Notes: generated by a model from the sequence alone, not told the origin. DNA of 64,000 nt from Myxococcales bacterium (GCA_020633555.1 JACKDL010000012.1:121136-185135); one strand, 5' to 3'; shown: positions 30,977 to 43,721, counted from the first letter of the stretch. Program-made: numbers and translations.

Positions 30977-33900
30977 TCAGCCGCCGGCGGCCTCTTCAGC
31001 CTCGGCGGCGGGGGCCAGGGCGGGTTCGCCAACGGCCTCGGCCGCGGCGGCCTCGATGGCCTCGCCGATGCCGCCGATGACGGCCTCGGCGGCGGCCTCG
31101 GCGGCCTCGAGGATGCTCATCAGGAGCTGTCCGAGCTGGCTCAGCGCGCCCGCCGCGGCGGGATCGCCCTTGGCCTCGGCCACCTGGCCCTCGGCCTGCT
31201 GCAGGGCCGCCAGGGGCTCGGCCATGGACGCGTCGTACAGGCGCTCGCCCTGGCTCACCAGGTCCGACAGATCCACGCCCTGGACCTGGGCGCCGATCTC
31301 CTGGCTCCAGTTGCCGATCTGCTCCGAGACCTCGCGGCGCTTGCTGGCCACGCCCTCGCGCACGGCGCCCACCGCGCGCTGCGCGGCGTCGATCTGAGCG
31401 GACTGCTCGGCGTCGGCGGCCGGATCGGCCGCCGGCTGCTGGGCGGGGGCCGGTTCGGGGGCCATGGCCGCGGCCGGCGCCATGGCGGCGGCCTCGGGCG
31501 CAGGGGCCTCCATCACGGGCTCGGGCGCCGCAGGCTCGGGCGCAGCAGGCTCAGGCGCCACCTCGGGGGCTGGCTCGGGCGCCGGCGCCGCGGGGGCCGC
31601 CTCGGGGCCGGCCATGTGATCTTCGGCCGGCTCGCGCTCGGGGGCGGGCGCCGCCTCGGCCTCGGGGGCCGCTTGAGGGGCGGGCGCGGCCTCGGGGGCC
31701 GGGGCCTCGCCGCCGCCCTCCACCTGGCCCTGCAGGGCGCCCATCTGGGCCTCGATGGCCTGGATGGTGGGCGAGGGATCCTGCTGGCCCCAGGTGGCGC
31801 CCTGGGCTTGGCCGGCGGCCTCGAAGGTGGGGCCGTAGCTGGCCTCGAAGCCCTCGGTGTAGGCCTGCATCTCGTCGCGCCAGGCCTGGGTCTCCTCGCG
31901 GCGGCTGGCGATGTCCTGCTCGACGGACTCGGCCTCCACCACCAGATCGGCGTAGCCCTGGGCGGTCTCGGTGGCCTCCTGGGCGATCTCGGTGGCGCCC
32001 TGCTCGCCGGCGTCGATCTCGGCGCCGGTCTCGGCCATCGAGGCCTGCGCCTCGGTGTTGTCGGCCTTGTTCTGGGCGGCCTTCTCGCGGGAGGTCTTGA
32101 GCTGCTCCTTCAGGTCGTCGGCGCCCACCAGGCCCAGGGCGAACTCCATGATCATCGACATGAGGTGCTGCTTGAGGGCGGCCCACTTCTCGCCGATGTA
32201 GGCCATGGCGCGGCCCACGGTGGCCCGCCACGCGGCCTTGGCAGCGTTGGCGATGTGCTTGTCCACCCGCCACCAGGGCACGTCCTCCTCGGCGGGCTCG
32301 GGCTCGGGCTCGGGGTTGGTGCTCTCGACGGTGCCCTGGGTGGACTCGGCCTCGCCCTTGCCCCGGTCGCCCTCGCTCTTGGCCTGGGTGGCGTGGGTGT
32401 CGCCCTCGTTGATGGCCTGCTCGCCGGTGGCGATGTCGGCGTCGGTCTGCTGGGCGGCCGCCTGCTCGGTCTCGAGGATGGCGCGGCGCTCCTGCGCGGC
32501 GGCAACCAGGGCCTCGGCGTCGCCGGCCCGCGCGGTGTGGGTCTCCAGGTTCTCCTGGAACACGCCCTTGGCGTGGGCGGCGTCGGCCTCGGCGGTCTCG
32601 AGGGCGGTGAGGTCCTCGTCCAGGGTGGCGATGGCCGACGGCGCCGCGGGCTGGGCCGCCTCGGGCAGGGGCAGGGCCTCCAGCGCGTCGAGCCGCTGGC
32701 GGGCCGCCTGGTAGTCGGCCTGCTCGGCCTGCAGCTCGGTGAGCTGCGACTCGTAGATCTCCATCTGCCGGGCGGCGCTGGCCATCTGGCCCAGGGGCGG
32801 GCCGCCGGCAGCGGAGCCCGCGGGGGCCGCTGCAGGCGGCCGGCCGGCGCGCGCGGCGGCGGGCGCGGCCGCGCGGGGGTCTGGCCGGGCGCGGGCAGGT
32901 TGGCCAGGGCGTCGCGGGCGCCGCTGCCGGCGCGGCTGTCGGCGCGCCAGGCTGAGGGCCTGGCTGTCCGCCAGCGCGGCGTCCTGCGCGCCGGCCTGGC
33001 TGGCCGCGTAGTTGGCGTTCAGGGCGGCCATGCCCTCGTCGCGGACCTCGCTGCGCAGCAGGTGCTGGGCCAGGCCCTTCAGGGCGCCGGGGCGCTCGCT
33101 GGCGTGGGTGAGGCCGTACGCGGTGAGGTGCCGATCCTTGTGGGTGCTGAGATCCACGTCGCCCAGGTAGCCCTCGCGCAGGCCCTGGATGTCGCCCTGG
33201 CCGAGGGAGATGAGCCAGCCCTCGCCGCTCCACATGCCCTCGTCGTTGGTGGGATCGCCGTCCAGCCGCGAGGCCAGCGCCTCGGCCGCCTGGAAGCCGG
33301 TGAGATCCTGCACGGCGTCGTACTTGTCGTAGAGGTCGTAGCGGATGGCCCGCACCCGGGCGAGCTGCCGCGCCCGCTGGAGGCCCAGGATCTTCGCCGA
33401 GCGGCTGCTGGCGGTGACCGCGCCCGCGGCCTCGGCACCGGCGCCGCCGCCGAAGATGTGGCGGAAGCGCTGGCCGACGCTCATCTGGGTCATGGCCCGG
33501 ACTTCGGCGGTGTTGGTCATGGCCCGCCAGCTCTGGCGAGCGCCGTTGCGCATGCCGCGGCCGAACTGCCCGGCGGCGCGGCTCATGCCGCGGCCCGCCT
33601 GCGCGGCCCCACGGCCCAGGCCCCGGCCGGCCTGGCCGACGCCACGGCCGATCCCCTGTGCGCCGCGGCTGATGCCCCGGCCCGCCTGACCGGCGCCGCG
33701 GCTGATGCCCCGGCCGGCCTGCCGGCCCTGGCGCCCCGGCTGATGCCGCGGCCCGCCTGGCCGGCGCCCCGGCCGATGCCGCGGCCCGCCTGGCCGGCGC
33801 CTCGCCCGATGCCGCGGCCCGCCTGGCCGGCGCCCCGGCCGATGCCGCGGCCTGCCTGGCCAGCGCCCCGGCTGATGCCGCGGCCCGCCTGGCCAGCCAG

Positions 33901-35860
33901 CGCCCCGGCCGACGCCCTGGCCTGCCCGCCTGGCCGGCACCCCGACCCAGGCCGCGGGCGCCCTGGCGGCCCACGGTGCGCGCGCCCCCTGCTGGGCGCC
34001 GCGGCTGACGGTGCAGCCGCCCTGGGCGATGCCGCGGCCGGCCGTGCGGGCCCCGGTCTGCATGCCCCGGCCGGCGGTGCGGGCGCCCTGCGCCATGCCG
34101 CGGCCAGCGGTGCCGGCGCCGCGGGAGACACCCTGACCGGCGGTGCGGGCGCCCTGGGCCATGCGCGCGCCGGCGGTGCCGGCGCCGCGGGAGACGCCCT
34201 GGCCGGCGGTGCGGGCGCCACGGGCCACGCCGCGGCCGGCGGTGCCGACGCCGCGGCCGGCGGTGCGGGCGCCCTGGGCCATGCCACGGCCGGCGGTGCG
34301 GGCGCCCTGGGCCATGCCGCGGCCGGCGGTGCGGGCGGCGGTGGCCGCGCCGCGGCCGGCGGTGCGGGCGCCTGCGGTGACCTGCCGCAGGGCCTGCTTG
34401 CCCTGGCTGAGCCCGCTGTTGGCGCCGCCGATCATGCCGATGCCGGCCAGCGCGCCGCGCCCCACGCCGGTGATGACGTTGTCGGCGAAGCGCGCCGCGA
34501 ACTGCATGCGCTGCTGGGGATCGTCGGTGGTGGCCAGCCGGTACAGGTCGATGCCGGCGTTGATGCCGGCCATGGCCGCGGCGATGACGTTGCAGACGAT
34601 CTCCACCAGGGTGAGCAGGTTGCCCACCACGCTGAGCGCGGCGCCCACCGGGGGCAGCAGCACGCTGAGCACCCAGCCGGCGACCTTGGCCACCAGGCCC
34701 ACCGTGCCGGCGATGGCCCCTACGCTCGAGGCGAAGTCGCCCACCGTGCCCAGGATGGACTGGAGCTGCTCCAGGCCGCCCTCGCTGGCCTGGTAGGGCT
34801 GCACCTGGAAGGGATCGGGCGCCTGGTGCTGGTACTCGTCGGCCGAGAAGCTCTTCAGGCCCGCGGCGGCCTGCACCAGCGCGTCGTTGTCGCCGGCGAA
34901 CTGCTGGAAGCTGGCCCCGTCGGGGCCGCTCTGGAAGCCCGACTCCAGGAAGGCCGTGGGGTCGTTGCCGGCGAGCTGCAGCAGCGCCTGGCTGGGCTGC
35001 AGGGGCCCGTCGCCGTACGTGACCGGCATGGGCTTGGGGGCCTGGATCTCGCCGCCCTGGCCGGCCTGCTGGGCCGCCTGGGTCAGCTCCTGGGCGAGCT
35101 GGGCCACGCCGCTGTCGCCGCCCGCCGGGGCCGCCGGGGCCGGCGCGTTCAGGGCCTGGGCCGCTGCAGGGGCGGGCGCCATGGCCGCCGCTGCGCCGCC
35201 GGCCGCGCGGCCACCGCCGCCGGGCCCGCCGCCACCGGGGGCCGCGGGGGCACCGGGACCGGCCGGGCCGCCCGCGCCGGCGCCCTCTTCACCCGGGGCG
35301 CCAGGGGCGCCGGGGGCACCGGGCGCGCCTTCGCCCTCGGCGGCCTCGCCTTCGCCCTCACCCTCGCCCTCTTCGCCCTCGGTGTCCTCGCCCTCACCCT
35401 CGCCGGGTGCCTCGCCGTCGCCGGCGCCCTCTTCCCCGTCGCCCTCGCCTTCGCCTTCGCCCTCTTTGTCCTCTTCCTCTTCCTTCTCGTCGTTGGGCGC
35501 GCCGGGGCCGCCGGGGGCCGCGGGGGCCCCGTCATCGGGCGGGCCGCCGCCGCCGCCGGACTCCTCGCTCTTCTCTTCTTCCTGCTCGGTCTCGGGCTGG
35601 GCCTTCGCCTGCGGCTGCTCGGGCTGCGGCTGCATGCCGGGGGGCTGCTTCAGGTACTCCAGCAGCTCGCTGCCCTGGCCGGCCTGCGAGGCCATCTCTT
35701 CGGGCAGCGGCTCGGTGCCCGTGGACTGCATGGCGGCCGCCGCCAGCTCCGACGCCTGCATGCGCGCGGCGTCACCGCCGCCCTGCTGCTGCGGGCCAGC
35801 GGCCTCGGGGCCCTGGTTGGGAGCGGCTTGCGACTTGGCTGACTCGCGGACCGGCGGCAT
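30977..35860 (-). CDS. Very large low-complexity protein with hydrophobic core, Ala-Gly-Arg repeats and coiled coils; frame uncertain in places
   Basis: Family not recognised. The 1627-codon frame begins MPPVRESAKSQ after AGGAG. It has a Glu/Gly/Pro/Ala-rich ~270-residue N terminus. A long hydrophobic stretch follows at ~373-437 (GAIAGTVGLVAKVAGWVLSV... NLLTLVEIVCNVIAAAMAG), then a ~290-residue array built on ARTAGRGMAQG / AGQAGRGISRG. A globular stretch (FRHIFGGG... LDGDPTNDEGMWSGEGW), coiled coils at ~1020-1370, an Ala/Pro/Glu linker and a helical end complete it. The composition recalls tape-measure-like or injected cargo proteins; no injection-system gene is in view. In two zones (33.74-34.01 and 32.83-32.96 kb) the sensible sequence runs in other frames, so the single long frame may be partly artefact. 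Confidence 0.55.
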   Translation of the reverse strand: MPPVRESAKSQAAPNQGPEAAGPQQQGGGDAARMQASELAAAAMQSTGTEPLPEEMASQAGQGSELLEYLKQPPGMQPQPEQPQAKAQPETEQEEEKSEESGGGGGPPDDGAPAAPGGPGAPNDEKEEEEDKEGEGEGEGDGEEGAGDGEAPGEGEGEDTEGEEGEGEGEGEAAEGEGAPGAPGAPGAPGEEGAGAGGPAGPGAPAAPGGGGPGGGGRAAGGAAAAMAPAPAAAQALNAPAPAAPAGGDSGVAQLAQELTQAAQQAGQGGEIQAPKPMPVTYGDGPLQPSQALLQLAGNDPTAFLESGFQSGPDGASFQQFAGDNDALVQAAAGLKSFSADEYQHQAPDPFQVQPYQASEGGLEQLQSILGTVGDFASSVGAIAGTVGLVAKVAGWVLSVLLPPVGAALSVVGNLLTLVEIVCNVIAAAMAGINAGIDLYRLATTDDPQQRMQFAARFADNVITGVGRGALAGIGMIGGANSGLSQGKQALRQVTAGARTAGRGAATAARTAGRGMAQGARTAGRGMAQGARTAGRGVGTAGRGVARGARTAGQGVSRGAGTAGARMAQGARTAGQGVSRGAGTAGRGMAQGARTAGRGMQTGARTAGRGIAQGGCTVSRGAQQGARAPWAARAPAAWVGVPARRAGQGVGRGAGWPGGPRHQPGRWPGRPRHRPGRRPGGPRHRARRRPGGPRHRPGRRPGGPRHQPGRQGRQAGRGISRGAGQAGRGISRGAQGIGRGVGQAGRGLGRGAAQAGRGMSRAAGQFGRGMRNGARQSWRAMTNTAEVRAMTQMSVGQRFRHIFGGGAGAEAAGAVTASSRSAKILGLQRARQLARVRAIRYDLYDKYDAVQDLTGFQAAEALASRLDGDPTNDEGMWSGEGWLISLGQGDIQGLREGYLGDVDLSTHKDRHLTAYGLTHASERPGALKGLAQHLLRSEVRDEGMAALNANYAASQAGAQDAALADSQALSLARRQPRRQRRPRRPGQPARARPDPRAAAPAAARAGRPPAAAPAGSAAGGPPLGQMASAARQMEIYESQLTELQAEQADYQAARQRLDALEALPLPEAAQPAAPSAIATLDEDLTALETAEADAAHAKGVFQENLETHTARAGDAEALVAAAQERRAILETEQAAAQQTDADIATGEQAINEGDTHATQAKSEGDRGKGEAESTQGTVESTNPEPEPEPAEEDVPWWRVDKHIANAAKAAWRATVGRAMAYIGEKWAALKQHLMSMIMEFALGLVGADDLKEQLKTSREKAAQNKADNTEAQASMAETGAEIDAGEQGATEIAQEATETAQGYADLVVEAESVEQDIASRREETQAWRDEMQAYTEGFEASYGPTFEAAGQAQGATWGQQDPSPTIQAIEAQMGALQGQVEGGGEAPAPEAAPAPQAAPEAEAAPAPEREPAEDHMAGPEAAPAAPAPEPAPEVAPEPAAPEPAAPEPVMEAPAPEAAAMAPAAAMAPEPAPAQQPAADPAADAEQSAQIDAAQRAVGAVREGVASKRREVSEQIGNWSQEIGAQVQGVDLSDLVSQGERLYDASMAEPLAALQQAEGQVAEAKGDPAAAGALSQLGQLLMSILEAAEAAAEAVIGGIGEAIEAAAAEAVGEPALAPAAEAEEAAGG
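33585..34390. repeat. Protein-coding tandem repeat region (AxTAGRG/AGQAGRG units)
   Basis: A run of ~33-36-bp degenerate repeats coding, on the minus strand, ARTAGRGMAQG, AGTAGRGVSRG and AGQAGRGIGRG units, ~25 copies. Copies between ~33740 and ~34010 are in different reading frames from the rest. Units abut without spacers, so this is not a CRISPR array. Confidence 0.85.
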
Positions 35861-36144
35861 GGCGAACTCCTGGGTCGCCGCAGTCTAGCCGGCGCGGGCG
35901 GGATGTTCACCCCCGATCCGGCGCGCCCGCGGCTTCGGGGCCCTGCGGCCGGACCCAGGCGGCGCGCTCTCTGGCGCCGTGGCCCACGGGCCCGTGCTAT
36001 CGTGCGGGGCGGCCAGGCGCCGGGTGTGACCGCGAGGTCTCGGGTCAACCCACGCCACCGGCCGACGGCGCTGGGGGCGCCGGCTGGCGCAGGGCTTGCT
36101 TCACCTTGAGGCGGACCTGCCCGTGGAGCGCAGAAGGGGGCGAC

Positions 36145-38580
<2,436 letters not shown>

Positions 38581-38588
38581 GCGCTGCG

Positions 38589-38607
38589 CGGGCTCGGGGC
38601 GAGCCCG
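38589..38607. terminator. Hairpin between convergent genes
   Basis: A perfect 8-bp stem (CGGGCTCG / CGAGCCCG) with a GGG loop lies 9 bp after the stop of the cyclase-fold gene and 11 bp before the stop of the convergent gene at 38618. There is no T-run, so termination is inferred from position and stem strength. Confidence 0.5.
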
Positions 38608-38617
38608 GGCGCGGGCC

Positions 38618-38944
38618 TCAGCCGCACATGACGTACTGACCGTTCTGCAGGCAGTAGGTGCTCTCCGAGCCGTCGTCGAAGGTCACCTCGATGCGGCGGT
38701 TGGGGATGATCCGGATGTGCACCGGCGTGCGATCGGCCGCCGGCTCGTCGTCCTCGCCCGCTTGCGTGAACTCCCGCAGCGCGTTGGCCGCTTCGGTGAC
38801 GGCGTCGAGGGTCACCCCGCCGGCGGTGGGCTCGGCGTCCTTGGTCTCCTGCGCCATGCTCAGTTCGTCGAGGGCGCGGATCTGGGCGCTGGCGGTGGCG
38901 GGCAGGGCGAGGGCGGCGGCGAGGATGAAGGCAGCGCGGAACAT
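38618..38944 (-). CDS. Small secreted protein, 108 residues
   Basis: Family not recognised. The signal peptide is MFRAAFILAAALALPATASAQ with an AxA cleavage site. The mature part is short: an acidic helix (LDAVTEAANALREFTQAGEDDEP), then a beta-rich end RTPVHIRIIPNRRIEVTFDDGSESTYCLQNGQYVMCG with two Cys that could pair. The last 45 residues look like a small independently folded beta-domain. It converges with the cyclase-fold gene and has a 184-bp upstream region with two T-rich tracts at ~39028-39051. The longer in-frame extension upstream lacks a signal peptide and was not used. Confidence 0.7.
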   Translation of the reverse strand: MFRAAFILAAALALPATASAQIRALDELSMAQETKDAEPTAGGVTLDAVTEAANALREFTQAGEDDEPAADRTPVHIRIIPNRRIEVTFDDGSESTYCLQNGQYVMCG

Positions 38945-39067
38945 GTGAGAACTCCAGGGCTTTATGGAGAAACGGTGAGCGTCGTGCTCATGTGGTGCCC
39001 CTTGCACCGGGCGGCCCGAGCGCCTTTTTGGGTGCCCCGCTTTTTCTCCGCGGTGGGGCCCTGGCTG

Positions 39068-39086
39068 GGCGCGCTGTGAGCGCGCC
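39068..39086. promoter_or_regulatory. Perfect inverted repeat upstream of the DJ-1/PfpI gene
   Basis: GGCGCGCT-GTG-AGCGCGCC, an 8-bp perfect stem with a 3-base gap, lies 42 bp before the start of the gene at 39129, just ahead of a TTGACA (39094-39099). It could be an operator or the terminator of an upstream transcript; no T-run follows. Confidence 0.35.
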
Positions 39087-39128
39087 GATCGCCTTGACAG
39101 CGCGGCCGCCTGGGGCGCCAATCGGTCC

Positions 39129-39866
39129 ATGGCCCGCCTGCTCATGCCCTTGCCCGATCGGGACTTCGATGTCACCGAAGTTGCTGTGCCCTGGAAGCTC
39201 GCCGTGGAGGCGGGGCACGAGGTCGTGTTCTGCACCGAGGCGGGCGGCCACGCGCCGGCGGCCGATCCGCGCCTGATCAACGGAGTGCTGTTCGGCAAGC
39301 TGGGCGCCGAGCCCGAGCCCATCGCGTTCTACCGTGAGCTCGAGGGGACGCCGGGGTTTCGGGCACCGCGCTCGTGGGCCGACACCGACTTCACCGCCTT
39401 CGACGGCCTGATCCTGGCGGGTGGCCACGCGCCGGGCATGCGGCAGTACCTGGGCAGCGCCGAGGTGCACGCCCGCACGGCGGCGTTCTGGGCCACGGGA
39501 AAGCCCGTGGGCGCCATCTGCCACGGCACCATCGTGCTGGCCCGCGCGCGCGATGCCGAGGGCCGCTCGGTGCTGCACGGGCGCCGCACCACGTGCCTGC
39601 CGCGCTACATGGAGTGGCTGGCCTACGCGCTCACGTTCTGGAAGCTGGGCCGTTACTACCGCACCTATCCGGCCTACGTGCAGGGCGAGGTGATGGCGGC
39701 GCTGGCGAGCCCGGCGGACTTCACGCGCGGGCCGATCACCCTGGGGCCAAGGGGGACGGCTACCGACGACGGGCCGGCCTTCGTGGTGGAGGACGGCGTG
39801 TACGTGTCGGCCCGGTGGCCGGGGGACGCCTACCTGTTCGCGCGGCGTTTCCTGGCCCGGTTCTAG
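39129..39866 (+). CDS. DJ-1/PfpI-family protein (type 1 glutamine-amidotransferase fold)
   Basis: A 245-residue cytoplasmic protein of the DJ-1/PfpI superfamily, which includes glyoxalases, chaperone-like deglycases and proteases. The core reads LLMPLPDRDFDVTEVAVPWK, then FDGLILAGGHAPGMRQYL and the nucleophile elbow GAICHGTIVLARA with Cys131-His132. A Glu that activates the Cys is expected near the N-terminal strand. The insertion TTCLPRYMEWLAYALTFWKLGRYYRTYP is a family-typical lid, longer than in minimal members. Function within the superfamily cannot be told. It stands alone, convergent with the DUF4336-like gene. Confidence 0.88.
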   Translation: MARLLMPLPDRDFDVTEVAVPWKLAVEAGHEVVFCTEAGGHAPAADPRLINGVLFGKLGAEPEPIAFYRELEGTPGFRAPRSWADTDFTAFDGLILAGGHAPGMRQYLGSAEVHARTAAFWATGKPVGAICHGTIVLARARDAEGRSVLHGRRTTCLPRYMEWLAYALTFWKLGRYYRTYPAYVQGEVMAALASPADFTRGPITLGPRGTATDDGPAFVVEDGVYVSARWPGDAYLFARRFLARF

Positions 39867-39871
39867 AGGGC

Positions 39872-39892
39872 GGCGCTTCAGAGCGGAGCGCC
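39872..39892. terminator. Possible terminator hairpin
   Basis: GGCGCT ... AGCGCC, a 6-bp stem with a 9-base loop, begins 6 bp after the stop of the DJ-1-like gene. Part of it (TCAGAGCGGAGCGC) recurs 34 bp further on at ~39912-39925. A weak call without a T-run. Confidence 0.35.
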
Positions 39893-39947
39893 AGCCAGTC
39901 CGCCCGCACCTCAGAGCGGAGCGCGCGGCCGCGGTGCCCGCCGGCCG

Positions 39948-40649
39948 CTAGATCAACCCCCGCAGGATCCCCCCGGGATCATCCTCCATCACCCGCCCAT
40001 GGCCGGGGATCAGCCGCTTCAGGTCGGGCGTCTCGGCCAGGCGCTGCAGGTGCGCGCGCAGGGCGGCCTTGTCCTTCACCATGAACAGCTTGCCGATGGT
40101 GGTGATCTTGGGGCCGCCGGCGTTGCCCATGAGGCGCCCGTACACCAGGCCGAACAGGCCCTTCATGTGGGGCAGGTTGAACAGCAGGTCGTTGAACACC
40201 AGGGTCGTGTCGCAGGGGCGGGCCACCTTCAGCACGGCCTCGATGCCCTTCACGCCGTCGACGGTCTCGTAGGTCACCTGGCCGCCGGGGATGGGGGCGT
40301 CCTTCGAGGTGAAGTCCACCGCCACCTTCTGCTCGATCTTCTTCCGGGAGCCCGGCGGGCAGACCACCTTCAGGTCTGGGTAGCGGGCCTTGAAGCGGCC
40401 GCAGTCCATGCGGTGCCAGCCGTTGGGCACGATGAGCCAGGTGGGCTTGCCCAGGCCCTCCAGCCAGGTCATGCCGGCGTCGTCCAGGGCGACGGCGTTG
40501 TGGATGAGCAGCTCGCCGTCGGGCAGGGCGGCCACGGTCATGGCGCGGCGCAGGGCCATGTTGGGCAGGTCGCCTTCGACGCGCCACAGGCCCTCGGCGA
40601 GCTGCACGGGCGGGTCGTGGGGGTGGACGGTCCAGTCGAGGTCGGTCAT
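39948..40649 (-). CDS. DUF4336-like protein (metallo-beta-lactamase-fold relative)
   Basis: A 233-residue cytoplasmic protein resembling DUF4336. It has the segments LWRVEGDLPNMALRRAMTVAALPDGELLIHNAVAL, LGKPTWLIVPNGWHRMDCGRFKARYPDLKVVCPPG and, near the end, RLIPGHGRVMEDDP. These occupy the places of the strands and His loops of the metallo-beta-lactamase fold, but the classical HxHxDH motif is replaced by NGWHRMD. It is therefore either a divergent metal site or non-catalytic. The stop is 81 bp from the convergent DJ-1-like gene, and the HtrA gene lies 42 bp upstream on the same strand, so the two may share a transcript. Confidence 0.75.
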   Translation of the reverse strand: MTDLDWTVHPHDPPVQLAEGLWRVEGDLPNMALRRAMTVAALPDGELLIHNAVALDDAGMTWLEGLGKPTWLIVPNGWHRMDCGRFKARYPDLKVVCPPGSRKKIEQKVAVDFTSKDAPIPGGQVTYETVDGVKGIEAVLKVARPCDTTLVFNDLLFNLPHMKGLFGLVYGRLMGNAGGPKITTIGKLFMVKDKAALRAHLQRLAETPDLKRLIPGHGRVMEDDPGGILRGLI

Positions 40650-40691
40650 GGGAGCCCCTGGGCGTGGTTGCGCCCGTGGGGTACCCCCCGG

Positions 40692-42119
<1,428 letters not shown>

Positions 42120-42269
42120 GGCCTCCTCCTTTCACGTGGGCGGGTTCACAGGGTGGTCAACCCGATGTTCACGGGGGGCGAACTGCGCAAGGGGGGGGCC
42201 TTGTTCCCCGCCGCTTGACGGTGGATTCACCCAGGGCCAAGGTCGGGGCCTGCTGGCCTTGGAGGACAC

Positions 42270-42926
42270 ATGAGCGGGTGGACGCCGAAGCAGGCCGTGG
42301 TGGGCGCGGCCGTACTGACCGCGGGCTACGCCGCGGGGCACGCCGTGGGGGGGCTGGGCTGGAGCTGGCCCGCCGCCTTGGGGGCCGCCGCCGCCGGGGG
42401 CCTGTTCTACTGGTGGAGCCGGGAGGGCGAGGCGGCCCGCTGGCGGCTGAGCGCGAAGGTGAAGCTGAAGCTGCCCTTCGGCCTGGGCGACGTGGAGCTG
42501 ACCCCCGACACGACCCAGCGGGACCTGGCCTGGTGGATCTTCGTCGAGGCGCGCACCCGGGTGGTCACCGCCGAGCTGGGGCAGGGCGAGGGCGATCTGG
42601 GGGTGGCCCTGGACTCGCTGTACAAGTTCTTCACCGCCGCCCGCGAGGAGCTGCGCAAGGCGGGCCCCAAGGCGGGCGTGGGGCCGAACACCATCGGCGG
42701 CACGGTGATGGCGCTGCTGAACCAGGGCCTGCGCCCCTTCATGAGCCACTGGCACCCGCTGTACGACACCCAGGTGCGCAAGGGCGACGCCACCGACGCC
42801 ACCTGGGAGCACGCCGAGGCCTTCCGCGCGGCGCTGAAGGCGCTGCAGGCGGACCTGGAGACCTACCTGGACGGCTTGGCGGACTACCTGCCGGCGCAGC
42901 CGCGCAAGCGCCTGCTCCCCGGCTGA
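42270..42926 (+). CDS. Putative membrane-anchored protein, 218 residues
   Basis: Family not recognised. The N terminus (PKQAVVGAAVLTAGYAAGHAV, then WPAALGAAAAGGLFYWW) forms two membrane helices. A soluble domain follows: KVKLKLPFGLGDVELTPDTTQRDLAWWIFVEARTRVVTAEL, ALDSLYKFFTAAREELRKAG and a C-terminal helical part with LNQGLRPFMSHWHPLYD. The latter resembles small Myxococcota proteins annotated only as hypothetical. TGGAGGAC lies ~6 bases before the ATG. Its stop is 3 bases before the SecD-like gene, so the two are co-transcribed and translationally close, and divergent from htrA. Confidence 0.7.
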   Translation: MSGWTPKQAVVGAAVLTAGYAAGHAVGGLGWSWPAALGAAAAGGLFYWWSREGEAARWRLSAKVKLKLPFGLGDVELTPDTTQRDLAWWIFVEARTRVVTAELGQGEGDLGVALDSLYKFFTAAREELRKAGPKAGVGPNTIGGTVMALLNQGLRPFMSHWHPLYDTQVRKGDATDATWEHAEAFRAALKALQADLETYLDGLADYLPAQPRKRLLPG

Positions 42927-42929
42927 CCG

Positions 42930-43721
42930 GTGGGCAGCCTGTGGTTGGCGACGTGGCTCGCGGTGGCGGCGGTGCCCGTCACGGTGCTGGAGATCCAGGT
43001 GGACGGGGACGCGGCGGCCGTGGCGCCACCGTTGGCCAGGCGGCTCGCCACCCACGGCGCGGTGGGCGAGCTGGTGGTGCAGCCGGGGCGCTTGTGGCTG
43101 GTGGCCTCGTCGGGGCCGGGTGAGCTGACCGGGGCCTTCGGCCGGGGTGAGCTGCGCTTCGCGCCCGCCTTCGAGACCCCCGAGCCGGGCACGGTGCCTC
43201 GCCTGTACGAGCCCCCGGTCAAGGGCCGCGAGGCGCCGAAGACGTGGCACGTCCGCGAGGCCGAGGCCATGCACCCGCGCCTGGTGGAGGTGAAGGCCAG
43301 CGTGGACATGGGCGGCCATCCCGTGGTGTCCGCCACCTTCGACGAGGCGGGCAAGGCTGAGTTCCACGCCCTGACGAAGCGCCTGGTGGGGCAGAAGCTG
43401 GCCATCCTGGTGGACGAACAGGTGATGTCGGTGCCGGTGGTGCGCGAGCCCATCCCCGGGGGCAGGGTGATGGTGACCCTGGGGGCGCCGGGGCGCAGCG
43501 ACGAGGCCGAGCAGCTCGCCGCGCGCCTGCGGGGCGGGGCCCTGCCGGTCAACGTGGCGCTGCTGCGCACCCTGACCGCGGAGCGGTCGGAGGTCGATGG
43601 CACCACCACGGTGAGCGACACGTCGCTACGCTACCCCACGCCCAAGCGCTGGCACCCCGCGGCCTGCGCCCTGTCGCAGCGGGACGACTGCCATGTGCTG
43701 GTGGTGCCGGCGCAGCCATGA
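42930..43721 (+). CDS. SecD periplasmic-domain-like protein, 263 residues
   Basis: After a short hydrophobic start (LWLATWLAVAAVPVTVLEIQV, possible signal peptide) a region of ~110 residues matches the SecD/SecDF P1 head pattern: SATFDEAGKAEFHALTKRLVGQKLAILVDEQVMSVPVVREPIPGGRVMVTLG, then AEQLAARLRGGALPV. In SecD this domain sits in the periplasm next to six membrane helices; here no such helices exist, so the domain works alone. It starts at a GTG 3 bases after the preceding gene and its stop overlaps the next start (ATGA). Its role is unknown; it may bind exported polypeptides. Confidence 0.7.
   Translation: MGSLWLATWLAVAAVPVTVLEIQVDGDAAAVAPPLARRLATHGAVGELVVQPGRLWLVASSGPGELTGAFGRGELRFAPAFETPEPGTVPRLYEPPVKGREAPKTWHVREAEAMHPRLVEVKASVDMGGHPVVSATFDEAGKAEFHALTKRLVGQKLAILVDEQVMSVPVVREPIPGGRVMVTLGAPGRSDEAEQLAARLRGGALPVNVALLRTLTAERSEVDGTTTVSDTSLRYPTPKRWHPAACALSQRDDCHVLVVPAQP

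Noticed and set aside
33585..34390. Possible CRISPR array
   Set aside because: The repeats abut without unique spacers and read as protein repeats; no cas genes are present.
31616..35842. Very long plus-strand open frame opposite the 1627-codon protein
   Set aside because: Antisense shadow caused by high GC and repeats; the product is Gly/Leu/His-rich with no domain and no ribosome binding site.
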